A stretch of DNA of 64,000 bases from UBA3478 sp038134285 (lineage in GTDB: Bacteria > Bacteroidota > Bacteroidia > Flavobacteriales > Flavobacteriaceae), in assembly GCA_038134285.1 (NCBI GenBank), contig JAYPUW010000003.1:124001-188000 (forward strand), given 5' to 3'. The notes under the pieces are model-generated. The model did no database searches. It saw only the letters and a program-made list of their open reading frames with translations, and had not been told where the DNA came from. Positions 25,889-35,140 of this stretch are shown here, piece by piece. Every line of letters starts with the position of its first letter. Position 1 is the first letter of the stretch. The position numbers and the translations under genes were made by a program.

Positions 25889-28800
25889 ATGAATCTTAAA
25901 CACGATTTGAATTTGAAAACGCGAAAGCAACTGCGGTCGGCATTTCAGTCGGTATGCCTTACGCTTTTGTTGGGTCTAGGTACACAGCTGTCTTTTGCAT
26001 CTGAGGTAGTCCCTTCAACTGAGGCGATGAGCTTTATGGATCAGACGACTGTTACTGGTACGGTTACCGATTCTAATGGAGTGCCTCTACCTGGTGCCAA
26101 CGTTGTAGAAAAAGGAACCACAAATGGGGTTCAGACAGATTTCGATGGTAACTATGCTCTTAACGTGCAGCCTGGAGCAATCCTTGTAATTAGTTACATC
26201 GGATTTACTTCACAAGAAGTTACAGTTGGAAGCAATTCTGTAATTGACGTTGCACTTCAAGAAGATGCTCAAGCATTGGATGAGGTTGTTGTTACTGGGT
26301 ACGGTTCTCAGTCAAAAAGAGCAATCACTGGTGCGGTTACGACGGTAGATGCTGAAGAGCTTACTGCTATTCCTGCAACTACTTTCTCGCAGCAGCTTCA
26401 AGGGCGAGCATCTGGGGTAACTATTATTAATGATGCGACTCCTGGTGGAGAGGCAACAGTTCGTATCCGTGGTTTCGGTACTATCGGAAACAACAACCCT
26501 CTTTACGTTATTGATGGGGTGCCATCGCAGTCTCAAGGTAACTTGAACCCTAACGATATCGAGTCTTTACAGGTACTGAAAGATGCCTCTGCAGCTTCGA
26601 TCTACGGATCACGTGCTGCGAACGGGGTAATCATCATTACAACTAAAAAAGGTAAAGCTGGTTCTCCAAAAATCACCTATAATGGCTATTATGGAGTTCA
26701 AAATGCTGCTAAAGACGTTGAGGCGCTTAATGCTGCTGAATTAGGTAAGTACCTTTACTTAGCTGATTATTATGCTGGTAAGTCTCCTTCACACGGTCAG
26801 TATACATTTGGTGGAACTCCAGAAAACCCAACGGTTTCTATTCCTAATTATGTATTCCCTAGTGGTGCTTCATCGGCTGATGAGTCATTATACTCATTAA
26901 CACCTAGTAATATTTACGCTATTACGCGTTCTGCTGACACAAACTGGTGGGAAGAGGTAAGTCGTGGAGATGCACCTATTACAAACCACCAAGTTCAAGC
27001 GAGTGGTGCTACTGAAAATTCTCAGTATGCGTTTACTTTGAACTATTTCTCTCAGGACGGGGTGCTTCAGCACGTAGGTTACGAGCGTGTTTCTTTACGT
27101 TTAAACTCTTCAACTAAAACTTTCGGTGGAAAGTTAGAAATTGGAGAAAACTTTACTGTTTCACTAGACAACAGAAAAGGAGGATATTCTAATGATGGTG
27201 AGCAGAATGCGATTTCTGGATCTTACAAGCACCACCCACTTCTTCCTGTTTACGATATCGCTGGAAACTTTGCTGGTTCTCGTGGTTTGAATTTGGGTAA
27301 CAACTACAACCCTTATGCAAGTCTATATAGAAATCAAGACAACAGAAGCAAGCGTATCCGTTTATTTGGTAATGCTTACGTGAAAGCTAAAGTATTCGAT
27401 CTGCTTGATGTTCAGTCAAGTTTTGGTGTCGATATGTTTGCAAGAAGAGGCACCTATCTAGGTCGTCCTCAACCAGAATACGTTGAAGGAAACTTTATTA
27501 ATGGATCTACTTCATTATTCCAAGAAGGATATCAATGGACCTTTACAAACACAGTGTCGTATAGTGAAACATTTAATGATGTTCATAATATAGACGCTTA
27601 CGTTGGGGTTGAAGCCATTGAAGGATTCGGTCAAGAATTCGGTGCTGGTAGACAGCGTTTCCCTTTTGAGACAACCGATATTCTTAGCTACTTAAATGCA
27701 GGTAACGTAGGTACTTCTTCAAACTATGGATACGTTCAAAGAGATTTCTCTTTATGGTCTCAGTTTGCCAAATTCAACTACGGTTATGGGGATAAGTACT
27801 TAGTTCAGGCTATTGTTCGTAATGATGCTTCATCACGTTTCAACACGGCTTCTAACAGTGCCTTCTTCCCTGCATTCTCTCTTGGTTGGAGACTTTCTGA
27901 CGAAAGCTTTATGCAAGGAGCATCATTTATCGATGATTTAAAGGTACGCTACGGATGGGGTCAAACTGGTAACCAAGAAATTGGAGACTACAACTCGTAT
28001 ACTCAGTTTACTTCTGGTGCTTTCCAAGCAGGATATCCAATTGACGGTAGTAACTCAGTTAACCGTCCTGGATTCGCGGCCTCTCAGTTAGGAAACCCTA
28101 ACGCTCGTTGGGAAACCACAACTTCAAATAACATTGGTTTCGACGCCTTTATGTTGGATTCAAGATTAAGTGTAGAGTTTGACCTTTGGAACAGAACAAC
28201 CACTGACCTACTCTTGAATGTTCCAATCCCTTATTCTGCAGGTGATGCAGGAGCTCCTGCGATTAACGTTGGAGAAATGTACAATGAGGGTATTGATCTC
28301 AACTTAAACTGGTCAGACCAAGTAGGAGATTTCGGATATTCTATTGGTGGTAATTTCTCTACCTACAGAAACGAAATCGTAAAATTGGATGCCGGTGATA
28401 CTCCAATTTTCGGTCAATCGCGTCGTGTACCTTCTCTAACCATCACTGAAGTTGGTTCTCCAATTTCAATGTTCTATGGATTCCAAGTGGAAGGTATTTT
28501 CCAATCACAAGCTGAGGCTGATGCTTGGGCTTCGTATCCTGGTTATAATGCTCCTGGTAAATTCAAGTTTGCAGATACCAACGGGGATGGGAAAATTAGT
28601 GATGCTGATAGAACAGTAATTGGAAATCCTCACCCAGATTTCGTTTATGGTATCAATTTGAACCTAAATTATAAGAATCTTAGCTTGAATGTGTTTGGAA
28701 ACGGATCGGTAGGTAATGATATCTACAACTATGTACGTTACTTCGCTGACTTTAACACTTTCCAAGGTAACCGTTCAACTCGAGCATTATATGATGCATG

Positions 28801-29167
28801 GCAGCCAAGCAATCCTTCAGCTCCTAAAGCTCAATGGACTGCTGCAAATCCTAATGCTACTGCACCGATCATGGATGCTAACGATCAGGTAAGTTCTAGA
28901 CCTTCAACTTACCAAATAGAAGACGGTTCTTATTTTAGATTAAGAAATATCCAATTGACTTATGATTTTGGAGACACTATCAAAAGTGCACTAGGTATTT
29001 CTGGTGGTCAGATTTATTTACAAGGTCAAAACTTGCTTACCATTACTGATTATTCTGGATTGAATCCTGAAATTCAGACAGGTGCCGACACCACTCTAGG
29101 TTATGATGGAGGTTACATGCCTGTTTCTAAGTCTATAATTCTTGGATTAAACCTGAACCTATATTAA
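25889..29167 (+). CDS. SusC/RagA-family TonB-linked outer membrane receptor
   Basis: The 1092-residue protein has a long signal region (about 37 residues to SFASE), then a carboxypeptidase-regulatory-like beta domain (VTGTVTDSNGVPLPGANVVE). The SusC box LDEVVVTGYGSQ, the plug domain and a 22-strand barrel ending in LGLNLNLY follow. It imports oligomers captured by its SusD partner, using TonB energy. An FG-GAP lipoprotein and a LmbE-like deacetylase follow the pair. No glycosidase is linked, so the ligand is unknown. Confidence 0.96.
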   Translation: MNLKHDLNLKTRKQLRSAFQSVCLTLLLGLGTQLSFASEVVPSTEAMSFMDQTTVTGTVTDSNGVPLPGANVVEKGTTNGVQTDFDGNYALNVQPGAILVISYIGFTSQEVTVGSNSVIDVALQEDAQALDEVVVTGYGSQSKRAITGAVTTVDAEELTAIPATTFSQQLQGRASGVTIINDATPGGEATVRIRGFGTIGNNNPLYVIDGVPSQSQGNLNPNDIESLQVLKDASAASIYGSRAANGVIIITTKKGKAGSPKITYNGYYGVQNAAKDVEALNAAELGKYLYLADYYAGKSPSHGQYTFGGTPENPTVSIPNYVFPSGASSADESLYSLTPSNIYAITRSADTNWWEEVSRGDAPITNHQVQASGATENSQYAFTLNYFSQDGVLQHVGYERVSLRLNSSTKTFGGKLEIGENFTVSLDNRKGGYSNDGEQNAISGSYKHHPLLPVYDIAGNFAGSRGLNLGNNYNPYASLYRNQDNRSKRIRLFGNAYVKAKVFDLLDVQSSFGVDMFARRGTYLGRPQPEYVEGNFINGSTSLFQEGYQWTFTNTVSYSETFNDVHNIDAYVGVEAIEGFGQEFGAGRQRFPFETTDILSYLNAGNVGTSSNYGYVQRDFSLWSQFAKFNYGYGDKYLVQAIVRNDASSRFNTASNSAFFPAFSLGWRLSDESFMQGASFIDDLKVRYGWGQTGNQEIGDYNSYTQFTSGAFQAGYPIDGSNSVNRPGFAASQLGNPNARWETTTSNNIGFDAFMLDSRLSVEFDLWNRTTTDLLLNVPIPYSAGDAGAPAINVGEMYNEGIDLNLNWSDQVGDFGYSIGGNFSTYRNEIVKLDAGDTPIFGQSRRVPSLTITEVGSPISMFYGFQVEGIFQSQAEADAWASYPGYNAPGKFKFADTNGDGKISDADRTVIGNPHPDFVYGINLNLNYKNLSLNVFGNGSVGNDIYNYVRYFADFNTFQGNRSTRALYDAWQPSNPSAPKAQWTAANPNATAPIMDANDQVSSRPSTYQIEDGSYFRLRNIQLTYDFGDTIKSALGISGGQIYLQGQNLLTITDYSGLNPEIQTGADTTLGYDGGYMPVSKSIILGLNLNLY

Positions 29168-29191
29168 TTTTACACAAAAAGCTATATAAAC

Positions 29192-30925
29192 ATGAAAAGA
29201 TTAATTACTTACTTAACGGCAATTGCAGGGGTTTCACTCCTTACAGTGGCTTGTTCGGATGAGTTCTTGTTGAAAGAACCAAAAGGACAGATTACCTCTG
29301 CATCATTGAATAATCCGGATGGTATAGAGGGTAAATTAGTTGCTGCTTATCGCTCTCTTTCAGGTTCAGGAATGAATGGTGGTGGTACTTGGTACTACGA
29401 TGTCCACAACTGGATTTTTGGAGGCATCGCTTCGGATGATGCTCTTAAAGGTACTGATGCGGGTGACCAGCCTGAGCATACTTTCATTGAGGTGTATGAT
29501 TTTACTACATTCAACGTTCACCTTCGCGATAAGTGGAGATCAGTGTACTGGGGAATGGCACGTGCCAACGATATCCTAGTTTCACTTGAGAGTGTTGAGG
29601 GTATCTCTGCAACCCGTGCAGCTCAAATCGCTGCTGAGGCCAAATTTATTCGTGGTTTTGCGGCTTTTGAGGGTCAAAAGCACTTTAGAGAGCCTGCTTA
29701 TATTGATGAAACTCAATACGATCCAGGAGATACCGAGAGCACTAAAATTCCTAACGGAGGTCAGATTTGGGATAAGATCATTGCAGACTTTGCTGCCGCA
29801 GCCGCTGGACTTCCAGAATCTCAATCAGAGGTGGGTAGAGCCACCAAATGGGCTGCTCTAGCTTTCCAAGCAAAAGCAATGATTTATAAAGGAGATTATT
29901 CAGGTGCTAAGCCGATCCTTAAATCTATCATTGACAGTGGTAAGTTTACATTAACCGATAAGTTTGAGGATAACTTCCTAGTAGGTACTCGTAACAATTC
30001 AGAGTCTATTTTTGAGATTCAATTCTCATCTTCTAGTTCTGACGATTCGAATACCAACCGTGGAATTGGACTTGCTCACCCTTATATTGCTCCATGGGGA
30101 TGCTGTGGTTTCTATCAAGCTCCACAAGACTTGATTGACTTTTTCCAAACTGATGCTAATGGTCTTCCACTTCTAGATGAGTCTTGGAAAACGACGCACA
30201 TTACCAATCCAACGGGTGCTGACATTGGTAAGCCAATTGGAGATCCTTCTGTTGATCCACGTCTAGATCATACTGTAGGACGTCCTGGTATTCTTTATAA
30301 GGATCACCACATTATGCAAGTTGATTATATTCGTGATTTAACTTACGCTGGTCCATACTTCTCTAAGAAGCACGTTGCTGAGCCTTCTGGTTTCGGTAAG
30401 GGTGGTTGGGGTAACCTGACGGCTAATAACTACCGTATCATGCGTTTAGCTCATGTAATTCTTTGGTATGCTGAAGCACTTGTTGAAACGGGTGATTTAG
30501 AGGGAGCACGTGCTCAAATCAATAAATTGCGTAATCGTGCTGCTAATCCAGATGGATTTGTTAAAGCTGCGGTACAAGGTGCAACGCGCACTGAGTATAC
30601 TAAATTGGATACTCCAGCTGCTAATTATAATGTTAAGCCCTATACTGCTGCATGGACAGATGCTACTATCGCTAGAAGAGCTGTTCGTTATGAGTCACGT
30701 TTAGAGACTGCGATGGAAGGACACCGTTTCTTTGATCTTCAACGTTGGGGTGTACAAGCTGCAGTTCTTAATGATTACCTAAGCAGAGAGAGTCAATACA
30801 GAATCTATCTTCAAGGAAAAAGTTTTAGTTCGCCTAAAAACGAATTCTACCCAATCCCTGATGAAGCGATTAACCGATCTTTTGTTGATGGTGCTGCTAC
30901 CTTAACACAAGATCCTAACTATTAA
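29192..30925 (+). CDS. RagB/SusD-family nutrient uptake lipoprotein
   Basis: The 577-residue protein has a lipoprotein signal with cysteine 21 (TVACSDEF). It has TPR-like helices (RANDILVSLE, EAKFIRGFAAFEG) and the SusD C-terminal features YAEALVETGDLEGARAQINK, EGHRFFDLQRWG and EFYPIPDEAIN. It sits on the outer membrane surface as the lid of the SusC barrel encoded 24 bases upstream. A strong terminator begins 22 bases after its stop, so the pair is probably transcribed mainly on its own. Confidence 0.96.
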   Translation: MKRLITYLTAIAGVSLLTVACSDEFLLKEPKGQITSASLNNPDGIEGKLVAAYRSLSGSGMNGGGTWYYDVHNWIFGGIASDDALKGTDAGDQPEHTFIEVYDFTTFNVHLRDKWRSVYWGMARANDILVSLESVEGISATRAAQIAAEAKFIRGFAAFEGQKHFREPAYIDETQYDPGDTESTKIPNGGQIWDKIIADFAAAAAGLPESQSEVGRATKWAALAFQAKAMIYKGDYSGAKPILKSIIDSGKFTLTDKFEDNFLVGTRNNSESIFEIQFSSSSSDDSNTNRGIGLAHPYIAPWGCCGFYQAPQDLIDFFQTDANGLPLLDESWKTTHITNPTGADIGKPIGDPSVDPRLDHTVGRPGILYKDHHIMQVDYIRDLTYAGPYFSKKHVAEPSGFGKGGWGNLTANNYRIMRLAHVILWYAEALVETGDLEGARAQINKLRNRAANPDGFVKAAVQGATRTEYTKLDTPAANYNVKPYTAAWTDATIARRAVRYESRLETAMEGHRFFDLQRWGVQAAVLNDYLSRESQYRIYLQGKSFSSPKNEFYPIPDEAINRSFVDGAATLTQDPNY

Positions 30926-30947
30926 TAGTTAAACGATTCTGTAATAG

Positions 30948-30980
30948 AAAAGCCATGGTTTACTATGGCTTTTTTATTTT
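30948..30980 (+). terminator. Rho-independent terminator after susD
   Basis: A perfect 9-base stem AAAAGCCAT / ATGGCTTTT with an 8-base loop is followed by a long T-rich tail. It lies between susD and the FG-GAP gene. An in-frame ATG at 30965 sits inside its right arm, which is why I reject that ATG as a start. Confidence 0.85.
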
Positions 30981-31000
30981 TACTCCAAACAAGTTTAGAT

Positions 31001-34000
31001 ATGCCTCAGCAAAAATTTCAAGGTTTTATTTATTTATTAATTTGTATTCTTTCTTTCTTTTCATGTTCTAGGGACACCTTATTTAAAGAGGTTTCTTCTG
31101 AGCATTCGGGTATTGAGTTTTCAAATACAATTCTTGAGACTGATTCCTTTAACATATTAACCGAAGAATATATATTCAATGGCGGTGGAGTGGCAGTCGC
31201 TGATTTTAATTTAGACGGTTTACCGGATTTATTTTTTAGCGGAAATCAATCTCCAAGTGCTTTGTACTTGAATGAAGGAAACCTGAAATTTCATGATGTA
31301 AGTGAGCCGTCAGGGATTACCTCTGAACAAAGATGGTTTACTGGAACCTTGGTTCTTGATGTAAATGCTGATGGGTTCCCAGATATTTATGTGTCTGCAG
31401 GTATTGACGATCAACCAGAGATGAGGCGCAATGTATTATGGGTTCATCAAGGTCTAGATGAGAATGGGGTTCCTAATTTTATCAATCTGGCTGATCAATA
31501 TGGACTTGCAGATGCCCATAGAAGTATGTGGTCTGCCGTTTTGGACTATAATAACGACGAGCTACTCGACCTCTATGTTTTAAATAATGAGCAGGTAGGT
31601 ATTTTACCAACCAATTATCGAGAAAAGGTTAATGATGGAAGTTCGCCTAGTAATGATCGACTATATAGAAATAATGGAGATGGATCCTTTACAGATGTGA
31701 CTATTGAAGCTGGTATTATTTATGAAGGATACGGCCTTGGTGTGGCTGTAGCTGATATAAATTATGATGGCTACGACGATCTTTATATCACAAACGACTA
31801 CCTATCTAATGATTTACTTTATGTAAATACAGGAAATTCTTCATTTCGTAATGAGATCCCTAAAAGAATTAAACATCAAAGTAAATTTTCTATGGGGGTT
31901 GACATCAATGATATCAATAATGATGGCTTATTAGATATCGTTACTGCAGACATGCTTGGTGAAACGAATCAACGCATGAAAACTACGGTTTCAGGAGTCA
32001 ATTATATATCTGAGGTATATAATAAAAGATGGGGTTATGAGCCACAGTACATGCGTAATATGTTGCATGTAGGGAATGGAAAGGACTTGCCCTTTAGCGA
32101 GGTTGGAATGTTTGCTGGCATTGAAAAAACAGACTGGAGTTGGTCGCCTCTTATGGCAGATATGGACAATGATGGTTTTAGAGATATTCTAATTTCCAAT
32201 GGATTTCCTAGAGATGTGACAGATATGGATTTCAGTAATTATAAATTAGAGTTTGGCCAATATGCTTCGCCTCGAATGATTTTGGACAGCGTTCCAGTGG
32301 TTAAAATCCCTAATTATGCATTCAAGAATAATTCAAATCTAGCCTTCGAAGACATTAGCGAGGCTTGGGGTTTAAACATTCCTTCTTTTTCAAATGGTGC
32401 TGTTTATTCTGATTTGGATCTCGATGGAGATTTAGATTATGTTGTTAATAACATAAATGACAAGGCTTTTATTTTTGAGAACACCGCTTCTAAGAAATTT
32501 AAAGAGCACAACTATATTCAACTTCAGTTGTCTGGATCAACTACAAATCCATTAGGTATTGGGGCTAAAGTTTTTATTGAATATGATGGTCGTAAACTTT
32601 ATAGCGAACAACGATTAGGCAGAGGTTATATGTCTTCAGTGGACCCTGTATTACATTTTGGATTAGGCAAAGGATCAGAAAAAGTAACCCTAACAATTAT
32701 ATGGCCAGATAATAAGAGTCAAATCATTCAGAATTTAGAAGTAAATAAGCGACACCTTATTAGTTATGATCAGTCGAGTCAAAACTCAAAGCCTTTAAGT
32801 GCGTATTTTTTAGAGGAAAATTCTGAAAAACCTCTTCTTGAAAGAAATAAAACGATTGTTTTTGCCAATTATGTGCACAAAGAAGAAGACATAATAGATT
32901 TCAGCGCTCAACATCTATTGCCGTACAAGATTTCGCAAAATAGCCCCGTATTGGCTACTGGAGATTTTGATGGAAACGGTCATGAAGATCTTATTATAGG
33001 AAGCTCATCGGGCTATAGTCCTCAAGTTTTTTTGCAGAACGAATTCGGTGATTTTGAACAATATCAGCTTTATAGTGATGAACGTCTTTGGGAGCATGAA
33101 GAGGCTGCTATAGTAGTTTTTGATATAGATAATGATGGCGATGAAGATCTTTTTATGGCTTCAGGAGGGGGAGATTATAAGTCTCCTAAGAGTGTCTTTA
33201 ATCAAGTTCTTCTCATAAATGATGGCAGCGGAAACTTCGCTCATTCTACTAGCCTCATTCCTTCTCTCACTTTTAATGCAAGCACAGCGGAGGCCGTAGA
33301 TTTTAATGATGATGGTTTAATGGATATTTTTTTAGGCGGTGGGGTAGTTCCAGGGCAATATCCACAGGCGCATAATAGTATGTTGTTACAAAATATCGGA
33401 GAGCGACTGGTCGATGTAACGGAAACACTTTTTCCAAATCTAGAAAATATAGGGATAGTAACTGATGTTAAGTGGCACGACATGGATAACGATGGTGATC
33501 TCGATCTTGTGGTTGCTGGACACTATAAACCAATTGAAATCTTCTTAAATGAAGGACAATATTTTCAACAGCTTACTACCTCCCTAGAAAATAAACTGGG
33601 TTGGTTCAATACCATTGAAATCAACGATTTTAATAAAGACGGATATCCGGATATTTTAGCTGGGAACTTCGGAAGCAATAATCTATATAAGGTTTCTGAA
33701 GAACGTCCGCTTACTCTTTTAGCCAAGGACTTTGATTCTAATGGCTCAATTGATCCTGTTCTCTTTGCCTACTATAAGAATGAAGAGGGAGGATATTCTA
33801 ATTATCCTGTTGCATTCTGGGGCGATGTGAGTAAACAAAGCCCTCTTTTTAGAGGAAAATTTAATTTTTATTCTGAATACGGTAAGACAGATATTGAATC
33901 ATTATTTACTGAAGAAGAGCTTAAAGGGGTCTTGAAATATTTTATGAACTTTGATCGTTCAGTGCTCATGCTTAACACTGGCAATATGGATTTTGAACCT

Positions 34001-34321
34001 ATTGATTTGCCATTAGAAGCGCAGTTAGGACCCATTAATGACTTTCTAGTTTTAGATCTAAATCAAGATGGAAATCTAGATATTATGGCAGTTGGAAATA
34101 ACTATGGCAATGAAGTATTCGTTGGGCATTTAGACGCCTTAAATGGGCTTGTGCTCCTTGGAGATGGCAGTGGCGGGTTTAAAGTCGTTAAAAACGCCCA
34201 AAGTGGATTTAATGTGCCATTTGACGCTAAACGACTAGTGCGCTTGAAAATCGGGAGCGGAAAAGATCTTTTCATTGCATCTCAGAACCGTGATACGCTT
34301 ATGGTTTACACTAAAAATTAA
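31001..34321 (+). CDS. FG-GAP/VCBS-repeat lipoprotein with ASPIC/UnbV domain (CRTAC1-like)
   Basis: The ATG at 31001 (MPQQKFQGF) starts a lipoprotein-like signal with cysteine 22, giving 1106 residues. Repeated calcium-loop units such as DFNLDGLPDLFFSG, DINNDGLLDIVTAD and DMDNDGDLDLVVAG indicate beta-propeller FG-GAP repeats in two blocks. Between them lies an ASPIC/UnbV domain (RLGRGYMSSVDPVLHFGLG). Such proteins often sit beside SusC/SusD pairs and are thought to bind ligands at the surface. The gene is clearly more AT-rich than its neighbours (for example 15 G+C of 60 at 31861-31920), a sign of different origin. Confidence 0.9.
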   Translation: MPQQKFQGFIYLLICILSFFSCSRDTLFKEVSSEHSGIEFSNTILETDSFNILTEEYIFNGGGVAVADFNLDGLPDLFFSGNQSPSALYLNEGNLKFHDVSEPSGITSEQRWFTGTLVLDVNADGFPDIYVSAGIDDQPEMRRNVLWVHQGLDENGVPNFINLADQYGLADAHRSMWSAVLDYNNDELLDLYVLNNEQVGILPTNYREKVNDGSSPSNDRLYRNNGDGSFTDVTIEAGIIYEGYGLGVAVADINYDGYDDLYITNDYLSNDLLYVNTGNSSFRNEIPKRIKHQSKFSMGVDINDINNDGLLDIVTADMLGETNQRMKTTVSGVNYISEVYNKRWGYEPQYMRNMLHVGNGKDLPFSEVGMFAGIEKTDWSWSPLMADMDNDGFRDILISNGFPRDVTDMDFSNYKLEFGQYASPRMILDSVPVVKIPNYAFKNNSNLAFEDISEAWGLNIPSFSNGAVYSDLDLDGDLDYVVNNINDKAFIFENTASKKFKEHNYIQLQLSGSTTNPLGIGAKVFIEYDGRKLYSEQRLGRGYMSSVDPVLHFGLGKGSEKVTLTIIWPDNKSQIIQNLEVNKRHLISYDQSSQNSKPLSAYFLEENSEKPLLERNKTIVFANYVHKEEDIIDFSAQHLLPYKISQNSPVLATGDFDGNGHEDLIIGSSSGYSPQVFLQNEFGDFEQYQLYSDERLWEHEEAAIVVFDIDNDGDEDLFMASGGGDYKSPKSVFNQVLLINDGSGNFAHSTSLIPSLTFNASTAEAVDFNDDGLMDIFLGGGVVPGQYPQAHNSMLLQNIGERLVDVTETLFPNLENIGIVTDVKWHDMDNDGDLDLVVAGHYKPIEIFLNEGQYFQQLTTSLENKLGWFNTIEINDFNKDGYPDILAGNFGSNNLYKVSEERPLTLLAKDFDSNGSIDPVLFAYYKNEEGGYSNYPVAFWGDVSKQSPLFRGKFNFYSEYGKTDIESLFTEEELKGVLKYFMNFDRSVLMLNTGNMDFEPIDLPLEAQLGPINDFLVLDLNQDGNLDIMAVGNNYGNEVFVGHLDALNGLVLLGDGSGGFKVVKNAQSGFNVPFDAKRLVRLKIGSGKDLFIASQNRDTLMVYTKN

Positions 34322-34360
34322 GATTTATACCTTTTTAAAAATAACCTCATTGGATAACCC

Positions 34361-35140
34361 ATGAAAAAAATTCTAATCACCCTATTGTTGATAATTGGAG
34401 CGAATGCTTTCATACAAGCGCAGGCTCCAAAAAAGTTATTGGCCATTTTTGCGCATCCAGATGACGAGCAAACGGTGGCGCCTTTATTGGTTCAATCGAT
34501 TGAAAATGGGGTAGAAGTTACCCTAGTGATTGCGACTGACGGAAGACTTGGTACCAATGAATACACCGATTACGAGGCCGGAGACGGTCTTGCTTCGATT
34601 CGACGCGAAGAATTAAAATGTGCGGCCGCAACCCTCGGGGTTGAGCTGATTCATCTCAATTACCACGATCAATTAAGGTCGGCAGAGGGCTATGACGGAC
34701 ACATTCCTCACGTTCGTAGCCTTCTCAAAGAGATTACTGACATTGTGGAGCGCATCCAGCCTGATGCCATTGTAACCTGGGGGCCAGACGGAGCCTCAAA
34801 TCACATGGACCATCGACTAGTAGGCGCTACCGTAACTCAGATCTTCACTTCACGTCAGTGGAACAATGATATGCAATTGTATTTCTTTGGAATCCCAAGT
34901 GACATCCTCCCCTCAAATGAGGCGGTCATACAGCGAGGAACTGACAGAAGTTTATTGAATGTTCAAATCCCATTTGAGCTGCATCATCTCGACATCGCCT
35001 ATGAGGCGCTCAGATGCCACGCAAGCCAGTATCCGAGCTATATAGTTGATCAGATGAAAAAGGAGCGTCAGGCGTTAGAACAAAAGGTGTTCTTGCGTCA
35101 GTTTGTCGCGCCTACGGGTGTAACAGAAAGCCTCTTCTAG
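34361..35140 (+). CDS. PIG-L/LmbE-family deacetylase, exported
   Basis: The 259-residue protein has a signal peptide (to about residue 20, FIQAQ) and the family metal motif AHPDDEQ near residues 31-37, with the late HMDHRL histidine pair. Family members remove acetyl groups from N-acetylglucosamine-like sugars with a zinc ion. As the last gene after SusC/SusD and the FG-GAP protein, it may trim an imported amino-sugar ligand in the periplasm. Its TAG overlaps the M81 peptidase TAG as CTAG. Confidence 0.9.
   Translation: MKKILITLLLIIGANAFIQAQAPKKLLAIFAHPDDEQTVAPLLVQSIENGVEVTLVIATDGRLGTNEYTDYEAGDGLASIRREELKCAAATLGVELIHLNYHDQLRSAEGYDGHIPHVRSLLKEITDIVERIQPDAIVTWGPDGASNHMDHRLVGATVTQIFTSRQWNNDMQLYFFGIPSDILPSNEAVIQRGTDRSLLNVQIPFELHHLDIAYEALRCHASQYPSYIVDQMKKERQALEQKVFLRQFVAPTGVTESLF

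Noticed and set aside
30965..31000. In-frame ATG as start of the FG-GAP gene
   Set aside because: It lies inside the right arm of the susD terminator; the ATG at 31001 begins a lipoprotein-like signal.
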